Assembly (NCBI GenBank): GCA_012512265.1
Contig: JAAZEM010000006.1
Coordinates: 1 to 61,650 of the forward strand
DNA from: Armatimonadota bacterium
GTDB taxonomy: Bacteria > Armatimonadota > JAAZEB01
Direction of reading: 5' to 3'
DNA: 61,650 bases
This document shows positions 35,206 through 43,931 of the stretch, in pieces. The notes beneath the pieces are model-generated. The model did no database searches. It worked only from the letters and a program-made list of their open reading frames with translations, and was not told the DNA's origin. The translations under genes and the position numbers were made by a program. Position 1 is the stretch's first letter. Each line of letters starts with the position of its first letter.

Positions 35206-35784
35206 ATGGACGCACCCGATACGCTCTTGATCCAGAAAGCCTTGGCGGGAGACACAGCGGCGTTCGATGAGCTCGTCAAGCGTCACCGCGATCACATGCA
35301 TCGCCAGCTCTACAGCCGGTGCATGGATACGGAGCAGATCGAGGACACGGTTCAGGAGACGTTTGTGCAGGCCTATCGGGCGCTCGGCCAGTTCAAGGGT
35401 CTCTCCGCGTTTTCCACGTGGCTCTATCGCATCGCGCATAATATCTGCCTGCGCAAGCGGCAGCAAGCCCGGCGCACTGCCGCGCTCTCTCTCGATGAAA
35501 TGACGGAGTCTGGGGGCGTTTCTGCGCCTCGCGAGGTGCCGGACCCAAGCGAGAGCCCCGAGCAGACTCTCCTCAGCCGCGAGTTACGGGATGCGATGGA
35601 TCGCGAGGTTGCCAACCTCCCGGATTCCTGGAAGAAGGTGTTCATCCTGCGCGATGTGGAGGATCTCTCCACCGCGGAGGTGAGCGAGGCGTTGGGGATC
35701 AGCGAGGCAGCTGTCAAGGCACGTCTCCACCGCGCGCGAGCGCGCCTGAAGCAGCAGCTACGCCCCTACCTGACCGCCGAGTAG
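35206..35784 (+). CDS. ECF-type RNA polymerase sigma factor
   Basis: The 192 residues contain a sigma-2 region (AFDELVKRHRDHMHRQLYSR, DTVQETFVQAYRAL, FSTWLYRIAHNICL, about 17-87), an acidic Ser/Pro linker, and a sigma-4 helix-turn-helix (LPDSWKKVFILRDVEDLSTA, VSEALGISEAAVKARLHRAR, about 130-185). ATG 35206 has a strong AGGAGG just upstream. No anti-sigma gene lies beside it, so its control is not evident, except that its own promoter looks like a housekeeping type rather than autoregulated. Confidence 0.93.
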   Translation: MDAPDTLLIQKALAGDTAAFDELVKRHRDHMHRQLYSRCMDTEQIEDTVQETFVQAYRALGQFKGLSAFSTWLYRIAHNICLRKRQQARRTAALSLDEMTESGGVSAPREVPDPSESPEQTLLSRELRDAMDREVANLPDSWKKVFILRDVEDLSTAEVSEALGISEAAVKARLHRARARLKQQLRPYLTAE

Positions 35785-35814
35785 GCCCCCCGATCCGGCG
35801 CGGCGGAGCATCAA

Positions 35815-35848
35815 CCAAAAGGAAAGGGCAGGTTCATCGAACCTGCCC
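35815..35848 (-). terminator. Rho-independent terminator of the tRNA-Gly operon
   Basis: Ten-base arms GGGCAGGTTC (35826-35835) and GAACCTGCCC (35839-35848) form a perfect stem with a three-base loop. On the minus strand it is followed by TTTCCTTTT, a usable U-tract, immediately downstream of tRNA-Gly(GCC). It also lies after the plus-strand sigma gene and could stop that transcript. Confidence 0.8.
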
Positions 35849-35851
35849 TCT

Positions 35852-35926
35852 TGGAGCGGGAGACGAGACTCGAACTCGCGACCTTCTCCTTGGCAAGGAG
35901 ACGTACTACCACTGTACTACTCCCGC
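35852..35926 (-). tRNA. tRNA-Gly (anticodon GCC)
   Basis: On the minus strand the acceptor arm GCGGGAG pairs with CTCCCGC, followed by T and a genome-encoded CCA. The anticodon stem TCTCC/GGAGA holds loop TTGCCAA; the T-loop is GTTCGAG. 75 bases including CCA. It is the second gene of a two-tRNA operon. Confidence 0.95.
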
Positions 35927-35961
35927 GTGCCAGCGCTCCATATTGAGCGCCCAAACTTCTC

Positions 35962-36037
35962 TGGAGCGGGAGACGAGGTTCGAACTCGCGACATCCAGCT
36001 TGGAAGGCTAGCGCTCTGCCAACTGAGCTACTCCCGC
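35962..36037 (-). tRNA. tRNA-Gly (anticodon TCC)
   Basis: Acceptor GCGGGAG/CTCCCGC, D-arm GCTCAGTTGGCAGAGC, anticodon loop CTTCCAA in stem CTAGC/GCTGG, T-loop GTTCGAAC, encoded CCA. 76 bases. It lies 35 bases upstream of tRNA-Gly(GCC), with which it shares the identical acceptor arm, and downstream of a strong promoter. Confidence 0.95.
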
Positions 36038-36087
36038 GTTTCCCGTTCAACAGCTTCGCGCTGGGGCCTCGCCCCAACGTCACCCGT

Positions 36088-36116
36088 ATTATACCCCATC
36101 TTGCCGAATCCGTCAA
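36088..36116 (-). promoter_or_regulatory. sigma70 promoter of the tRNA-Gly operon
   Basis: Minus strand: -35 TTGACG (36111-36116), 17-bp spacer, -10 TATAAT (36088-36093), about 50 bases before the mature 5' end of tRNA-Gly(TCC). Confidence 0.85.
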
Positions 36117-36346
36117 GGGGGAATTCTCCCAAAATTCCGAGATGAGAAATCCGATCCCGGGACATAGAGACGCCCAGCTCGAATGCCGGACCGCTTCGGC
36201 CTCTCTTACCATGGCCCCGCTTTGGCCCGGTTTCGACCCCGAGGGGGATCGCACAACCCAGGGTGCCCGCACATCCCCATCCGTGGTATCCCTGCTGGCG
36301 GGGGCCGACCCAGCCCGAAGGGCGCGCTGCCCTCGAACCGGAGGCG

Positions 36347-37795
36347 CTATCCCTTTCGCCGGCCGAGCTTTGCCGTGAACGCGCTGGCCATCAGTGCGAG
36401 ATCGGCTCGCGAGACGACCCCCAGACGCAGGATCGCGGCGAGATAGAGCGGCATGCCGAGCAGGACGGCGCCGAAGACGCCCCACCGGAGCCCCACGAGG
36501 AGGCCGGCCGTCAACGGCACGCCGGCCAGCAGCGAGCGCAGGAGCGCCCGTGTCTCCTGCCGGCCGATGATCCCTCTCGGGCAGGCTCGCAGCGCCAGGC
36601 CGAGCAGCATTGCCTCGGTAATCACCGTGGTGATGGCAGCGCCGAGATGACCCAGCCAGGGGATGAGCAGGTAGTTGACCGCCGGGTTGATCAGCGCGGC
36701 CACGGCTCCCGCTTTCATCCACTCGCCCTGCCGGTCGCTCGTCACCAGGACCATCACGAACATGGTGTTCAGATACATGCACCCGAGGGCCAGGGCCAGG
36801 ATGCGGAGTGTCGGCGCCGTTCCAGGATATGCGACGTTCGAGTAGAGCAGATCCACCACCGGCCCGGCCAGGAGAATCAGCGGCACGCACACGCCCACCG
36901 CGGCGGCTGCGAGCACGGCAAACCCTCGATGCACCGCGCGCGCGTAAGCCTCCGGGTCGCTTGCGGAGAGACGCGACAGCACCGGGAAGGTCACCGTGTT
37001 AAAGATGTGCGGCAGGAAGAAGAGCGATTCGAAGAGACGGTAGGCGGCCGCGTACCACCCCACCACGGTGTCGCTCGTCATGGCGGCGAGCATCGCGACG
37101 TCGATCTTGTCGTAGATCTTGGCGAAGACGGCGAACATGAAGAAGGGGAGCGATGCCTTCACCAGGTCGCGCATGAACTCCAGGCTCAGAAGGGCAAAAC
37201 TGGGGCGTGCCAGGCGGAGCACAAAGAAGCCGCTCCAGAGCATGCTCACCGTGCCGGCGGCCAGCATCGCCCAGGCGATGGGGGTCAGCCCGAATCCGGC
37301 GAAGAGGAGCGCAAGGACGAGCGCCGTGTTGATCGCCTTCTCGATGACGAGGCCCCATGCCTGGTAGTGAACCTGCTCGAAGCCCTGCAGGAAGCTGTTG
37401 AGGAAGCTCGTCGTTGTGAAGATCCCCATGGCGATGCCGAATACCATCACCAGGTTCAGCACCTCTGGGGGACGGCCCAGCGCGCGCGCAGTCGCCATCA
37501 CGGCGATGAACGCCACGACAGCAGTGCCGAGCTTGAGGGCCAGGGTGTTCGAGAGATAGGCGGGCGCCCGGCTATGGTCGCGCGCGACCTCCCGGGTGAT
37601 CAGCATGGTGGTGCCGAAATCGACCAGGATCGCGAACATCCCGGTCAGAGCGAGGGCGAATTGCAGCTTGCCGAAGTCGGCGGCGCCCAGCATCCGCGGG
37701 AGGTAGATTGTAAGCAGCAGAGTGGACGCCCAGGTCATTCCCTGAGAGACCATCATGGCCGCCGCGTTTCGCGCCATCGACTTGCCCGTGTCCAC
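36347..37795 (-). CDS. Wzx-type oligosaccharide flippase
   Basis: The 482-residue polytopic protein has about 12-14 membrane helices, an N-terminal amphipathic stretch (SMARNAAAMMVSQGMTW) and the PRMLGAADFGKLQFALALT segment typical of the polysaccharide-biosynthesis (MATE/MOP) family that flips lipid-linked saccharides across the inner membrane. GTG 37795 is supported by GGGGAG just upstream; an in-frame ATG lies six codons later. The neighbours are secreted polysaccharide-active proteins rather than a full glycan cluster. Confidence 0.88.
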   Translation of the reverse strand: MDTGKSMARNAAAMMVSQGMTWASTLLLTIYLPRMLGAADFGKLQFALALTGMFAILVDFGTTMLITREVARDHSRAPAYLSNTLALKLGTAVVAFIAVMATARALGRPPEVLNLVMVFGIAMGIFTTTSFLNSFLQGFEQVHYQAWGLVIEKAINTALVLALLFAGFGLTPIAWAMLAAGTVSMLWSGFFVLRLARPSFALLSLEFMRDLVKASLPFFMFAVFAKIYDKIDVAMLAAMTSDTVVGWYAAAYRLFESLFFLPHIFNTVTFPVLSRLSASDPEAYARAVHRGFAVLAAAAVGVCVPLILLAGPVVDLLYSNVAYPGTAPTLRILALALGCMYLNTMFVMVLVTSDRQGEWMKAGAVAALINPAVNYLLIPWLGHLGAAITTVITEAMLLGLALRACPRGIIGRQETRALLRSLLAGVPLTAGLLVGLRWGVFGAVLLGMPLYLAAILRLGVVSRADLALMASAFTAKLGRRKG

Positions 37796-38056
37796 CTGCT
37801 ACTCCCCTCACCGTGGCGACCGGGTCCGATTCTCGCCGCCGGGCGCAGGCTCCACGAATGCCAGGCGTTTTCTGGCCCTGGTGGAGACAGCGATCCCACT
37901 GCAACATTGCTGCCAGTGATGGGAGCCCGGATCAGGCGCGGGCTAAGCTTCTCAGGAGCGGATAGGCCTCGGGCAGGAACCGATAGGGCCACGCCGAACG
38001 CAAGGGCAATATCGTGCCCAGTTCAGAGCCTTCCGGGCAGGCGAGAGGAGAGACGC

Positions 38057-39082
38057 ATGCGTGCAGAGATGACTCGGCGTGCCTTTCTGAGGGTTGCCGC
38101 GGGGACGGGCGCCGCGCTGATCACTGGGCGGCTTGCGTACGGGGCTCCCGCTGTGGAGGCGCCAGAGGCTTTTGGATGCGAGGCCAACCCGACGGGCGAT
38201 CCGATCGGCGGCGGCAAGGGCTACCGGCGGATTTACACCAGCGGCGATATCACCGTGAAGAGCGTCGAGGAGCTCGTCGCCGCGCTCAAAGCCGCGAAGC
38301 CGGGGCAGGTTGTCTACATCCCCGAGGGAGCCCGGATCGATCTCACCGAGACTGAAACGCTCGCCATTCCCGAGGGCGTCACGCTCGCCGGCAGCCGCGG
38401 AGCGGGCGAATCGGTGGGGGCCCTCCTCGTCTCAAAGCGCAAGAAAGGATTGATGTTCTCGACCGCGGGGGACGGAGTGCGCCTGACCGGGCTGCGCTTC
38501 GAGGGCGCTTACGCCGGCCCAGAGCGCGTGGCGGTCGACTCGCGCTTCCTCTCGGTGGCCCACTACGGGTGCGAAGTGGACAACTGCGAGGTTTACAGCT
38601 TCAACCTCTCGGGCGTCGGCGTGAGCGCCAACGCGATGGGCGCGCACATCCATCACAACGATATGCACCACATTCAGCTCGGGGGGCTGGGGTACGCCGT
38701 CTCCACCAATGCCAGTGACGTGCGCATCATTGCCAATCGCTTCGACCATGGCCGGCACTTCATCGCGTCTAGCGGCACCCCCGGTTCGGGTTACGAGGCC
38801 GCCTATAACCTGGTGGGCCCCAACGCCACCAGCCACCACTTCGACATGCACGGCGGGCGAGACCGCGGCGACAGCACCGACATCGCCGGCGACTGGATGC
38901 ATATCCACCACAACACTTTTCTGGGTAAACACCGGCACGTGGTCATCCGGGGCGTTCCCTGTCAGGGCGCCCAGGTGCACCATAACTGGTTCTCGGGACC
39001 GGCGTCGGAGAAGGTGGTCTCGGGCGGCAACACCCGTGTCTATCGCAACGTGTATGGCCCGGAGAAGACGCTGGAAGAATAG
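38057..39082 (+). CDS. Tat-exported parallel beta-helix protein (pectate-lyase-like)
   Basis: The 341-residue product begins with a twin-arginine signal (MTRRAFLRVAAGTGAALITG), then a short linker and a pectate-lyase-like helix: VKSVEELVAALKAAKPGQVV, IPEGVTLAGSRG, VRLTGLRFEG, then Asn/His-rich turns (HIHHNDMHHIQLGG, VRIIANRFDHG, MHIHHNTFLGKHRHV, VHHNWFSG). The many His-His-Asn steps follow the PL1 ladder style. ATG 38057 has GAGAGGAGAG upstream. The longer open frame upstream is a shadow of the flippase gene. Catalytic residues cannot be assigned with certainty. Confidence 0.85.
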   Translation: MRAEMTRRAFLRVAAGTGAALITGRLAYGAPAVEAPEAFGCEANPTGDPIGGGKGYRRIYTSGDITVKSVEELVAALKAAKPGQVVYIPEGARIDLTETETLAIPEGVTLAGSRGAGESVGALLVSKRKKGLMFSTAGDGVRLTGLRFEGAYAGPERVAVDSRFLSVAHYGCEVDNCEVYSFNLSGVGVSANAMGAHIHHNDMHHIQLGGLGYAVSTNASDVRIIANRFDHGRHFIASSGTPGSGYEAAYNLVGPNATSHHFDMHGGRDRGDSTDIAGDWMHIHHNTFLGKHRHVVIRGVPCQGAQVHHNWFSGPASEKVVSGGNTRVYRNVYGPEKTLEE

Positions 39083-39096
39083 CGTCGGTTTCGCCC

Positions 39097-39117
39097 GCGG
39101 GCCCTGCGCGGGCCCGC
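39097..39117 (+). terminator. GC-rich hairpin after the Tat beta-helix gene
   Basis: GCGGGCCC/GGGCCCGC, 8-bp stem with a five-base loop, 15 bases after the stop. No U-tract. Confidence 0.4.
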
Positions 39118-39142
39118 CTGAGCTCGATTGGAGTGGGCAGAG

Positions 39143-41002
39143 ATGATACGCGACGCACTCCTCCTCCTGTTCGTAGTGGCCGCGGCGGTCCCGGCCACGG
39201 ACCGCTTCGGCGACCCCCTGCCCGAGGGCGCCGTCCAGCGCCTCGGAACGCTTCGGATGCGCTACCGCTCCATTGGCGACCTCTGCTACCTGCCGGATGG
39301 CCGGCCGCTTGTCGCCACCGGGAGTGACCTCGAGATCTGGGATCCGGAGACGGGGCTGCCGGCGGCGAAACAGCGCGTGGGCAGCGCGGCGCTCGTGAGC
39401 GTGGAGCCACGCCGCGATGGCAAGCTCCTCCTCATTGCCGATTCCGCCGGCAACGTCCTCGAATGGGATCTCGCCGCGCAGAAAGTGGTCCGCCAGTGGG
39501 CGACCGGGCAGCGAGGCCTACGCGTGGCCCGCTACTCGCCGGATGAGAAGCGCGTGCTCACCACCGGCGGCGCGCCGCCGACGCTTAAGGAGTGGGACCG
39601 CGAGAGCGGGAAGGAGCTGGCCGCCATCACCGGCAAGATGCATTCCTTCAGCGAGGCGGTGTATGGCCCGGATGGCCGGACGGCGTTCGTGAGCGGCAGC
39701 GCCGGGTCCGATCCAATCCTGGCGCACTACGACCTTGCCCGCGGCACGCTCTTGAAGGAGTGGCTCAACGACTACTACTCGCACGCGCGGAGCCTTACCC
39801 TCTCGCCTGACGGGCAGCGCCTCCTCCTCGGCAGCCGGCATAAGGCGACCGAGTGGCAGGTGGAAGGCCTGAAGCCGCTCGGCACCTTCACCGGGCACCA
39901 CGGCCACGCCGTCACCGCCGTCGCCTACTGCGCCGATCCGGACCAGCTGCTGACCGGGTCGCGCGATGGCTCGATCCGCCGGTGGAGCCGCGCGACCGGC
40001 AAGGTGCTTTTTCGATGGGTGCCGCACAACGGCCATGTCACGCGCATCCGCGTCTCGCCGGATGGGAAGTGGGTCCTCTCCTACGGGGGAGGCCTGGTGG
40101 CGGAGTCGAGCCTGGCCGACGGCACGCCGCGCCACGACCTCCAGCGGCACCATCAGGGCGTGCGCGACGTGAGCGTGCTCACCACGGGAGAGGTGGCGAG
40201 CGCGTCCGCTGATGGCACCCTCCGGCTTTGGAGCCCGGGCACGGGTGAGTGCCGGAAGACACTCTCCGGGGCAACCCTGGGGGCCTACTGCCTGGCGCTT
40301 GCACCCAATGGCGGCCGGGCCGCCGCCGGGTGCAAGGATGGGATTGTGCGCGAGTTCGACCTCGCCGCGGGCCGCGTGGTCCGAGAGCGGAAGGGGCACC
40401 GCGGCTACATCCGCGCGGTGGCCTACATCCGAACGGGCCGGGAGCTCCTCAGCAGCGCCGACGACGGCTCGATCCGGATCTGGGGAGAGGGCGACACGCC
40501 CGAGAAGGTGCTCGAAGGCCACCGGGGCGGAGTGCTTTCCATCGCGCTCTCTCCCGACGACACGCTCGTGCTGAGCGGCGGGCGAGACGGCACGGTCCGG
40601 CTGTGGGACTGGCGCCGTGCGGCGCTGCTCCACACCTGGGAGGGGCACCGCGGCTGGGTCGAGGCGGTTCTCTTCTCGCCGGACGGCCGCTTTGCCTACT
40701 CGGCAGGGCGTGACGGACGCATCCTGAAGCGCGCGGTGGAGAGTGGCCGGATCGTTGGAGAGATGGTGCCGGGCGGGCGCGTCCTCTCCTTGGCCGGCAC
40801 GCCGGATGGCCGCCTCCTCTTTGCGGGGGGTGAAGACGGCGCGATCACCTGTTGGAACGCGGCCACGGGCAAGCAGGTGCGGAAGCTGGAAGGGCACACC
40901 GGCGCGGTGAATGCCCTGGCCGTCACGCACGATGGGAAGCGCCTCCTCACTGCCAGCGAGGACACCACGCTCCTGGTCTGGAACGTGCCCTCTGGCGGTT
41001 GA
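39143..41002 (+). CDS. secreted WD40 beta-propeller protein
   Basis: The 619 residues begin with a signal peptide (MIRDALLLLFVVAAAVPATD), followed by about 13 repeats of about 42 residues ending in Trp-Asp-like steps: LEIWDPETG, VLEWDLAAQ, LKEWDRESG, DGSIRRWSRATG, DGTLRLWSPGTG, DGSIRIWGEGD, DGTVRLWDWRRA, DGAITCWNAATG, TTLLVWNVPSG. The number suits two seven-bladed propellers. Such proteins are binding scaffolds with no catalytic role that can be read. ATG 39143 is chosen; a TTG at 39128 is also in frame. Same strand as its neighbours but separated from the lyase gene by a hairpin. Confidence 0.88.
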   Translation: MIRDALLLLFVVAAAVPATDRFGDPLPEGAVQRLGTLRMRYRSIGDLCYLPDGRPLVATGSDLEIWDPETGLPAAKQRVGSAALVSVEPRRDGKLLLIADSAGNVLEWDLAAQKVVRQWATGQRGLRVARYSPDEKRVLTTGGAPPTLKEWDRESGKELAAITGKMHSFSEAVYGPDGRTAFVSGSAGSDPILAHYDLARGTLLKEWLNDYYSHARSLTLSPDGQRLLLGSRHKATEWQVEGLKPLGTFTGHHGHAVTAVAYCADPDQLLTGSRDGSIRRWSRATGKVLFRWVPHNGHVTRIRVSPDGKWVLSYGGGLVAESSLADGTPRHDLQRHHQGVRDVSVLTTGEVASASADGTLRLWSPGTGECRKTLSGATLGAYCLALAPNGGRAAAGCKDGIVREFDLAAGRVVRERKGHRGYIRAVAYIRTGRELLSSADDGSIRIWGEGDTPEKVLEGHRGGVLSIALSPDDTLVLSGGRDGTVRLWDWRRAALLHTWEGHRGWVEAVLFSPDGRFAYSAGRDGRILKRAVESGRIVGEMVPGGRVLSLAGTPDGRLLFAGGEDGAITCWNAATGKQVRKLEGHTGAVNALAVTHDGKRLLTASEDTTLLVWNVPSGG

Positions 41003-41121
41003 ACGGGCGCGACGGCGCTGCCGGATCGCCCGGCGCACCGCTAGAACCGTTTCGCCGGACCTTCGCGCCCGAAGGGGAATCGGCCCCTCGGGCAGGGCTC
41101 TCGCCTCTCCGGGGAGAAAGG

Positions 41122-41152
41122 GTGGTTAGGTGCCTGGCCGGCACCCAACCAC
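41122..41152 (+). terminator. strong hairpin between the WD40 and heparinase-like genes
   Basis: Arms at 41122-41134 and 41140-41152 pair over 12 bp with one A-C mismatch and a five-base loop. It lies 21 bases upstream of the lyase ATG, so it could end the WD40 transcript or shape the lyase leader. No U-tract. Confidence 0.45.
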
Positions 41153-41173
41153 GCTCAGGACGAGGAGATGGAG

Positions 41174-43768
41174 ATGGGCTCACGTTGGTCTCTGGGGCTC
41201 GCGATGCTGCTACTGACCACCGCAAGCGGGTGGGCCGCGCCCGGGCGCCCGCGGATTTTTATCACCGCTGATGATCTGCCGCGCCTGCGGGCGATGGCAC
41301 GCGATGAAACGAAAAGCGCCCTGGGTTACGCGCCCGCGGATGCGTGGAAGGAGCTGCAACGGAAGGCGGATCAATTCGCGGCCACGCCCTACCGCTACCG
41401 GGTGAACATCCCTGGCCAGGAAGGCGGGCCGAGCACGCCGTGGGAATACACCTTCTCGAAGGAGCCGCCGCCGCGCCACGACGACAGCCGGCACTACCCG
41501 GTTTGGACCGCCATGTTTCAGGAGCGGGCCGACTCGATCACCACGCGAATCCAGTATTTCACGGGAGCCTACCTGGTAACCCAAGAGCCGCGCTACCTGG
41601 AGAAGGCGAAGGAGATCGTCCTGAGCTTGTGCGCCTGGCCGGGAATCTGGACGGACCCCAGCTATGGCAGCGCCAAGCCGTGTCTGGATACGGGCCACGC
41701 CGCGACGTGGGTGGGAATCTTTTACGATTGGTGCTACGACGCGCTCACCGAGGCCGAACGCCAGACCGTGCGAACCGCGCTCGTCGAGAAGGCGCTGGCG
41801 CCGATTAATGAGTACATCGACAGCGTGTCGCCCTACCATAACTTCACCGCCGTGCTCGCGACGGGCCTTTGCATCGGCGGGATCGCCGTCTTGGGCGAGG
41901 ACGAGCGCGCCCGGGGGTGGATCGACCACGCCGTCGCCCGGATCCAGCTCAACTTTGACGCCCAGGGGAAGGATGGCGGCGCCATGGAAGGCCCGATGTA
42001 CGGGACCTACGCGGCGGATAACATTGCCGACATGATCTGGGCGCTGACGACCGCCGGGATCCCCACCGCGCTCACCGAGCACCCGTACCTGAAGACGCTG
42101 CCCCGCTACTGCGTCACCCTACTCAACCCCAACAACCACCAGCAGCCGTGTTTTGGCGATGGCGGCCCCGGCGCTGGCTTCACCCGGCTGATGCTCGCAC
42201 TTGCCCTGCGTGGCGACACCGACGCGGCATGGTATTGCGAGAAGGCGAACTACCTCCGCCCGGATAGCATCCGCCAGTTTCTGGCGCTGGACCCCGCGAA
42301 GCTGAAGCCCAGGCAGCCGGTCTACAACCCCTCGGGGTGTTTCGTGGATGTCGGCTATGCGATCCTGCGCGACGGCTACAACCCAGGCTCCGCCTTCCTG
42401 GCATTCAAGAGCGGGCCGCCCGAGGCCGTCGTCGGGCATAATCACCACGACCACAACAGCTTCGTGATCAACTACGCGGGGGAGTGGATTGCCTGGGATC
42501 CGGGCTACCGCAGCTATTTCAACCCGCCCGAGCGCCGCTACACCGCCGGCACCCTAGGACACAACACGATCCTCCTCGACCTGGACGAGGAGTACCTGAA
42601 GAGCCAGGCGGTCTATACCCTGGGGCGCGATCAGGTTCGGCTCAACAAGGCGCGGATCGCCGAGTTCTTCACCAGCAACGCCTTCGATTACATCCTGGGC
42701 GAGGCCGCCGAGGCGTACAACAGCGACAAGGAGCGCGTGCTCGAGCGTTTCGACCGACAGGTCGTCTTCGTGAAGCCGCGGCTCTTCTTCATTCGCGACA
42801 CGCTCGCCGCACCCAAGCCACACGCCTTCTCCTTCCTGCTCCATCTGGCAACCGGGGGCGAGTTCCAGATCAACGGTGACGGGGTGGATGCCATCGGCGC
42901 GCAGAACGTGCTTCAGACGCACGTTTTCTCGCCTGCGGGCATCCGTTATACCACCGCATCCTACCCGGGCGCGGAGCGATACGGCCCCTATCTCGCCGCA
43001 ACGACCGGCCGGACGGCGGCTACGACGATCACCAGCGTCCTCGTGCCGAGGCGCCAGGCGTTGCGCCTCGCCAATGGCGGTTTCGAAAAGGGCATGGCCG
43101 GCTGGCGCCCGCGTAGCGTGCCCGGTTTCGTGGAGAACCACGTCATCGATACGGAGGTAAAGCACACCGGGAACGCCTCGGCGCGCATCGACCGGGGCGG
43201 CTACTACTATTCGCAGCCTTTCACGGTGCCGCCTGGCACGCGGATCACCGCGCGCTGGTGGGCGAAGTGCTCGGCGCCCACGGGCGCGAGTAGCCTCTTC
43301 TACTACTGGCGCGGTGGCAAGGCGTTCGCCAGCAAGCAGGGGCCGGCGGCCACCGTGAACGAGTGGCAGGAGTACACGCTCACCGATGTCGTGCCGGAGG
43401 GTACCGAGGAGGTCTGCCTGGCGCTCCAGTTCTTCGGCGATGGCCAGTGCTGGTATGACGACGTGGAGCTGACCGCGGACCAGGAAGTCCCCAACTCCGC
43501 GCCGGCCAAGGTGACGCCGCTGCAAGACGGGAGCGCGGGGGCCATCGCCGAGGTCGATGGGATCGTCCACGTGCTCCTGTGTGGACAAGCGGGCGTCGCA
43601 CGCCGCGTGGAGGCCGCTGGCAAGGTGTTCGAGACGGATGCCGAGGTGGCCGTGGTCAGCCTGAAGTCCACCGGTCCGGAGGCCTTCCTGGTGCGCGGTA
43701 AGAAGTTGCTCGTGGATGGGAAGCCGGTCGCGCCCGCACAGGGAGAATGGCGGCTCCGCCGGGAGTGA
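41174..43768 (+). CDS. secreted heparinase II/III-like polysaccharide lyase
   Basis: The 864-residue product has a signal peptide (SLGLAMLLLTTASGWAA), an alpha/alpha-toroid N-terminal domain (about 25-390, with YFTGAYLVTQEPRYLEKAKE), then the heparinase II/III beta-sandwich with GHNHHDHNSFVINYAGEWIA, DPGYRSYF and AGTLGHNTILLD, carrying the conserved His/Tyr residues. A C-terminal jelly-roll module (NGGFEKGMAGW, about 635-770) looks like a carbohydrate-binding domain. It probably cleaves uronate-containing polysaccharides by beta-elimination. ATG 41174 is preferred to ATG 41168 because AGGAG is then six bases upstream. Confidence 0.87.
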   Translation: MGSRWSLGLAMLLLTTASGWAAPGRPRIFITADDLPRLRAMARDETKSALGYAPADAWKELQRKADQFAATPYRYRVNIPGQEGGPSTPWEYTFSKEPPPRHDDSRHYPVWTAMFQERADSITTRIQYFTGAYLVTQEPRYLEKAKEIVLSLCAWPGIWTDPSYGSAKPCLDTGHAATWVGIFYDWCYDALTEAERQTVRTALVEKALAPINEYIDSVSPYHNFTAVLATGLCIGGIAVLGEDERARGWIDHAVARIQLNFDAQGKDGGAMEGPMYGTYAADNIADMIWALTTAGIPTALTEHPYLKTLPRYCVTLLNPNNHQQPCFGDGGPGAGFTRLMLALALRGDTDAAWYCEKANYLRPDSIRQFLALDPAKLKPRQPVYNPSGCFVDVGYAILRDGYNPGSAFLAFKSGPPEAVVGHNHHDHNSFVINYAGEWIAWDPGYRSYFNPPERRYTAGTLGHNTILLDLDEEYLKSQAVYTLGRDQVRLNKARIAEFFTSNAFDYILGEAAEAYNSDKERVLERFDRQVVFVKPRLFFIRDTLAAPKPHAFSFLLHLATGGEFQINGDGVDAIGAQNVLQTHVFSPAGIRYTTASYPGAERYGPYLAATTGRTAATTITSVLVPRRQALRLANGGFEKGMAGWRPRSVPGFVENHVIDTEVKHTGNASARIDRGGYYYSQPFTVPPGTRITARWWAKCSAPTGASSLFYYWRGGKAFASKQGPAATVNEWQEYTLTDVVPEGTEEVCLALQFFGDGQCWYDDVELTADQEVPNSAPAKVTPLQDGSAGAIAEVDGIVHVLLCGQAGVARRVEAAGKVFETDAEVAVVSLKSTGPEAFLVRGKKLLVDGKPVAPAQGEWRLRRE

Positions 43769-43864
43769 CCGCCAGGCGAGGGGTGCTGCCACGGGTGAAG
43801 GGACCGGGCGCGGGATGGGAGGCGCCGACGGCCCGGCTCCCAGGCCCGGCAGACGTGCGTAGGG

Positions 43865-43893
43865 TTGACAATCGGGAGCAGCCTCCCTATAAT
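43865..43893 (+). promoter_or_regulatory. consensus sigma70 promoter of the YihY gene
   Basis: -35 TTGACA (43865-43870), 17-bp spacer, -10 TATAAT (43888-43893): both hexamers are perfect. A 7-bp hairpin CGGAGGC/GCCTCCG (43900-43916) covers the expected transcription start and early leader. Confidence 0.88.
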
Positions 43894-43931
43894 GGGCCAC
43901 GGAGGCACGGCCTCCGGCAGGGGGGTGCTGA

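Noticed and set aside
36263-38056. Upstream extension of the Tat beta-helix frame
   Set aside because: This part is antisense to the flippase and His/Gln/Gly-rich noise; the Tat signal and ribosome-binding site fix the start at 38057.
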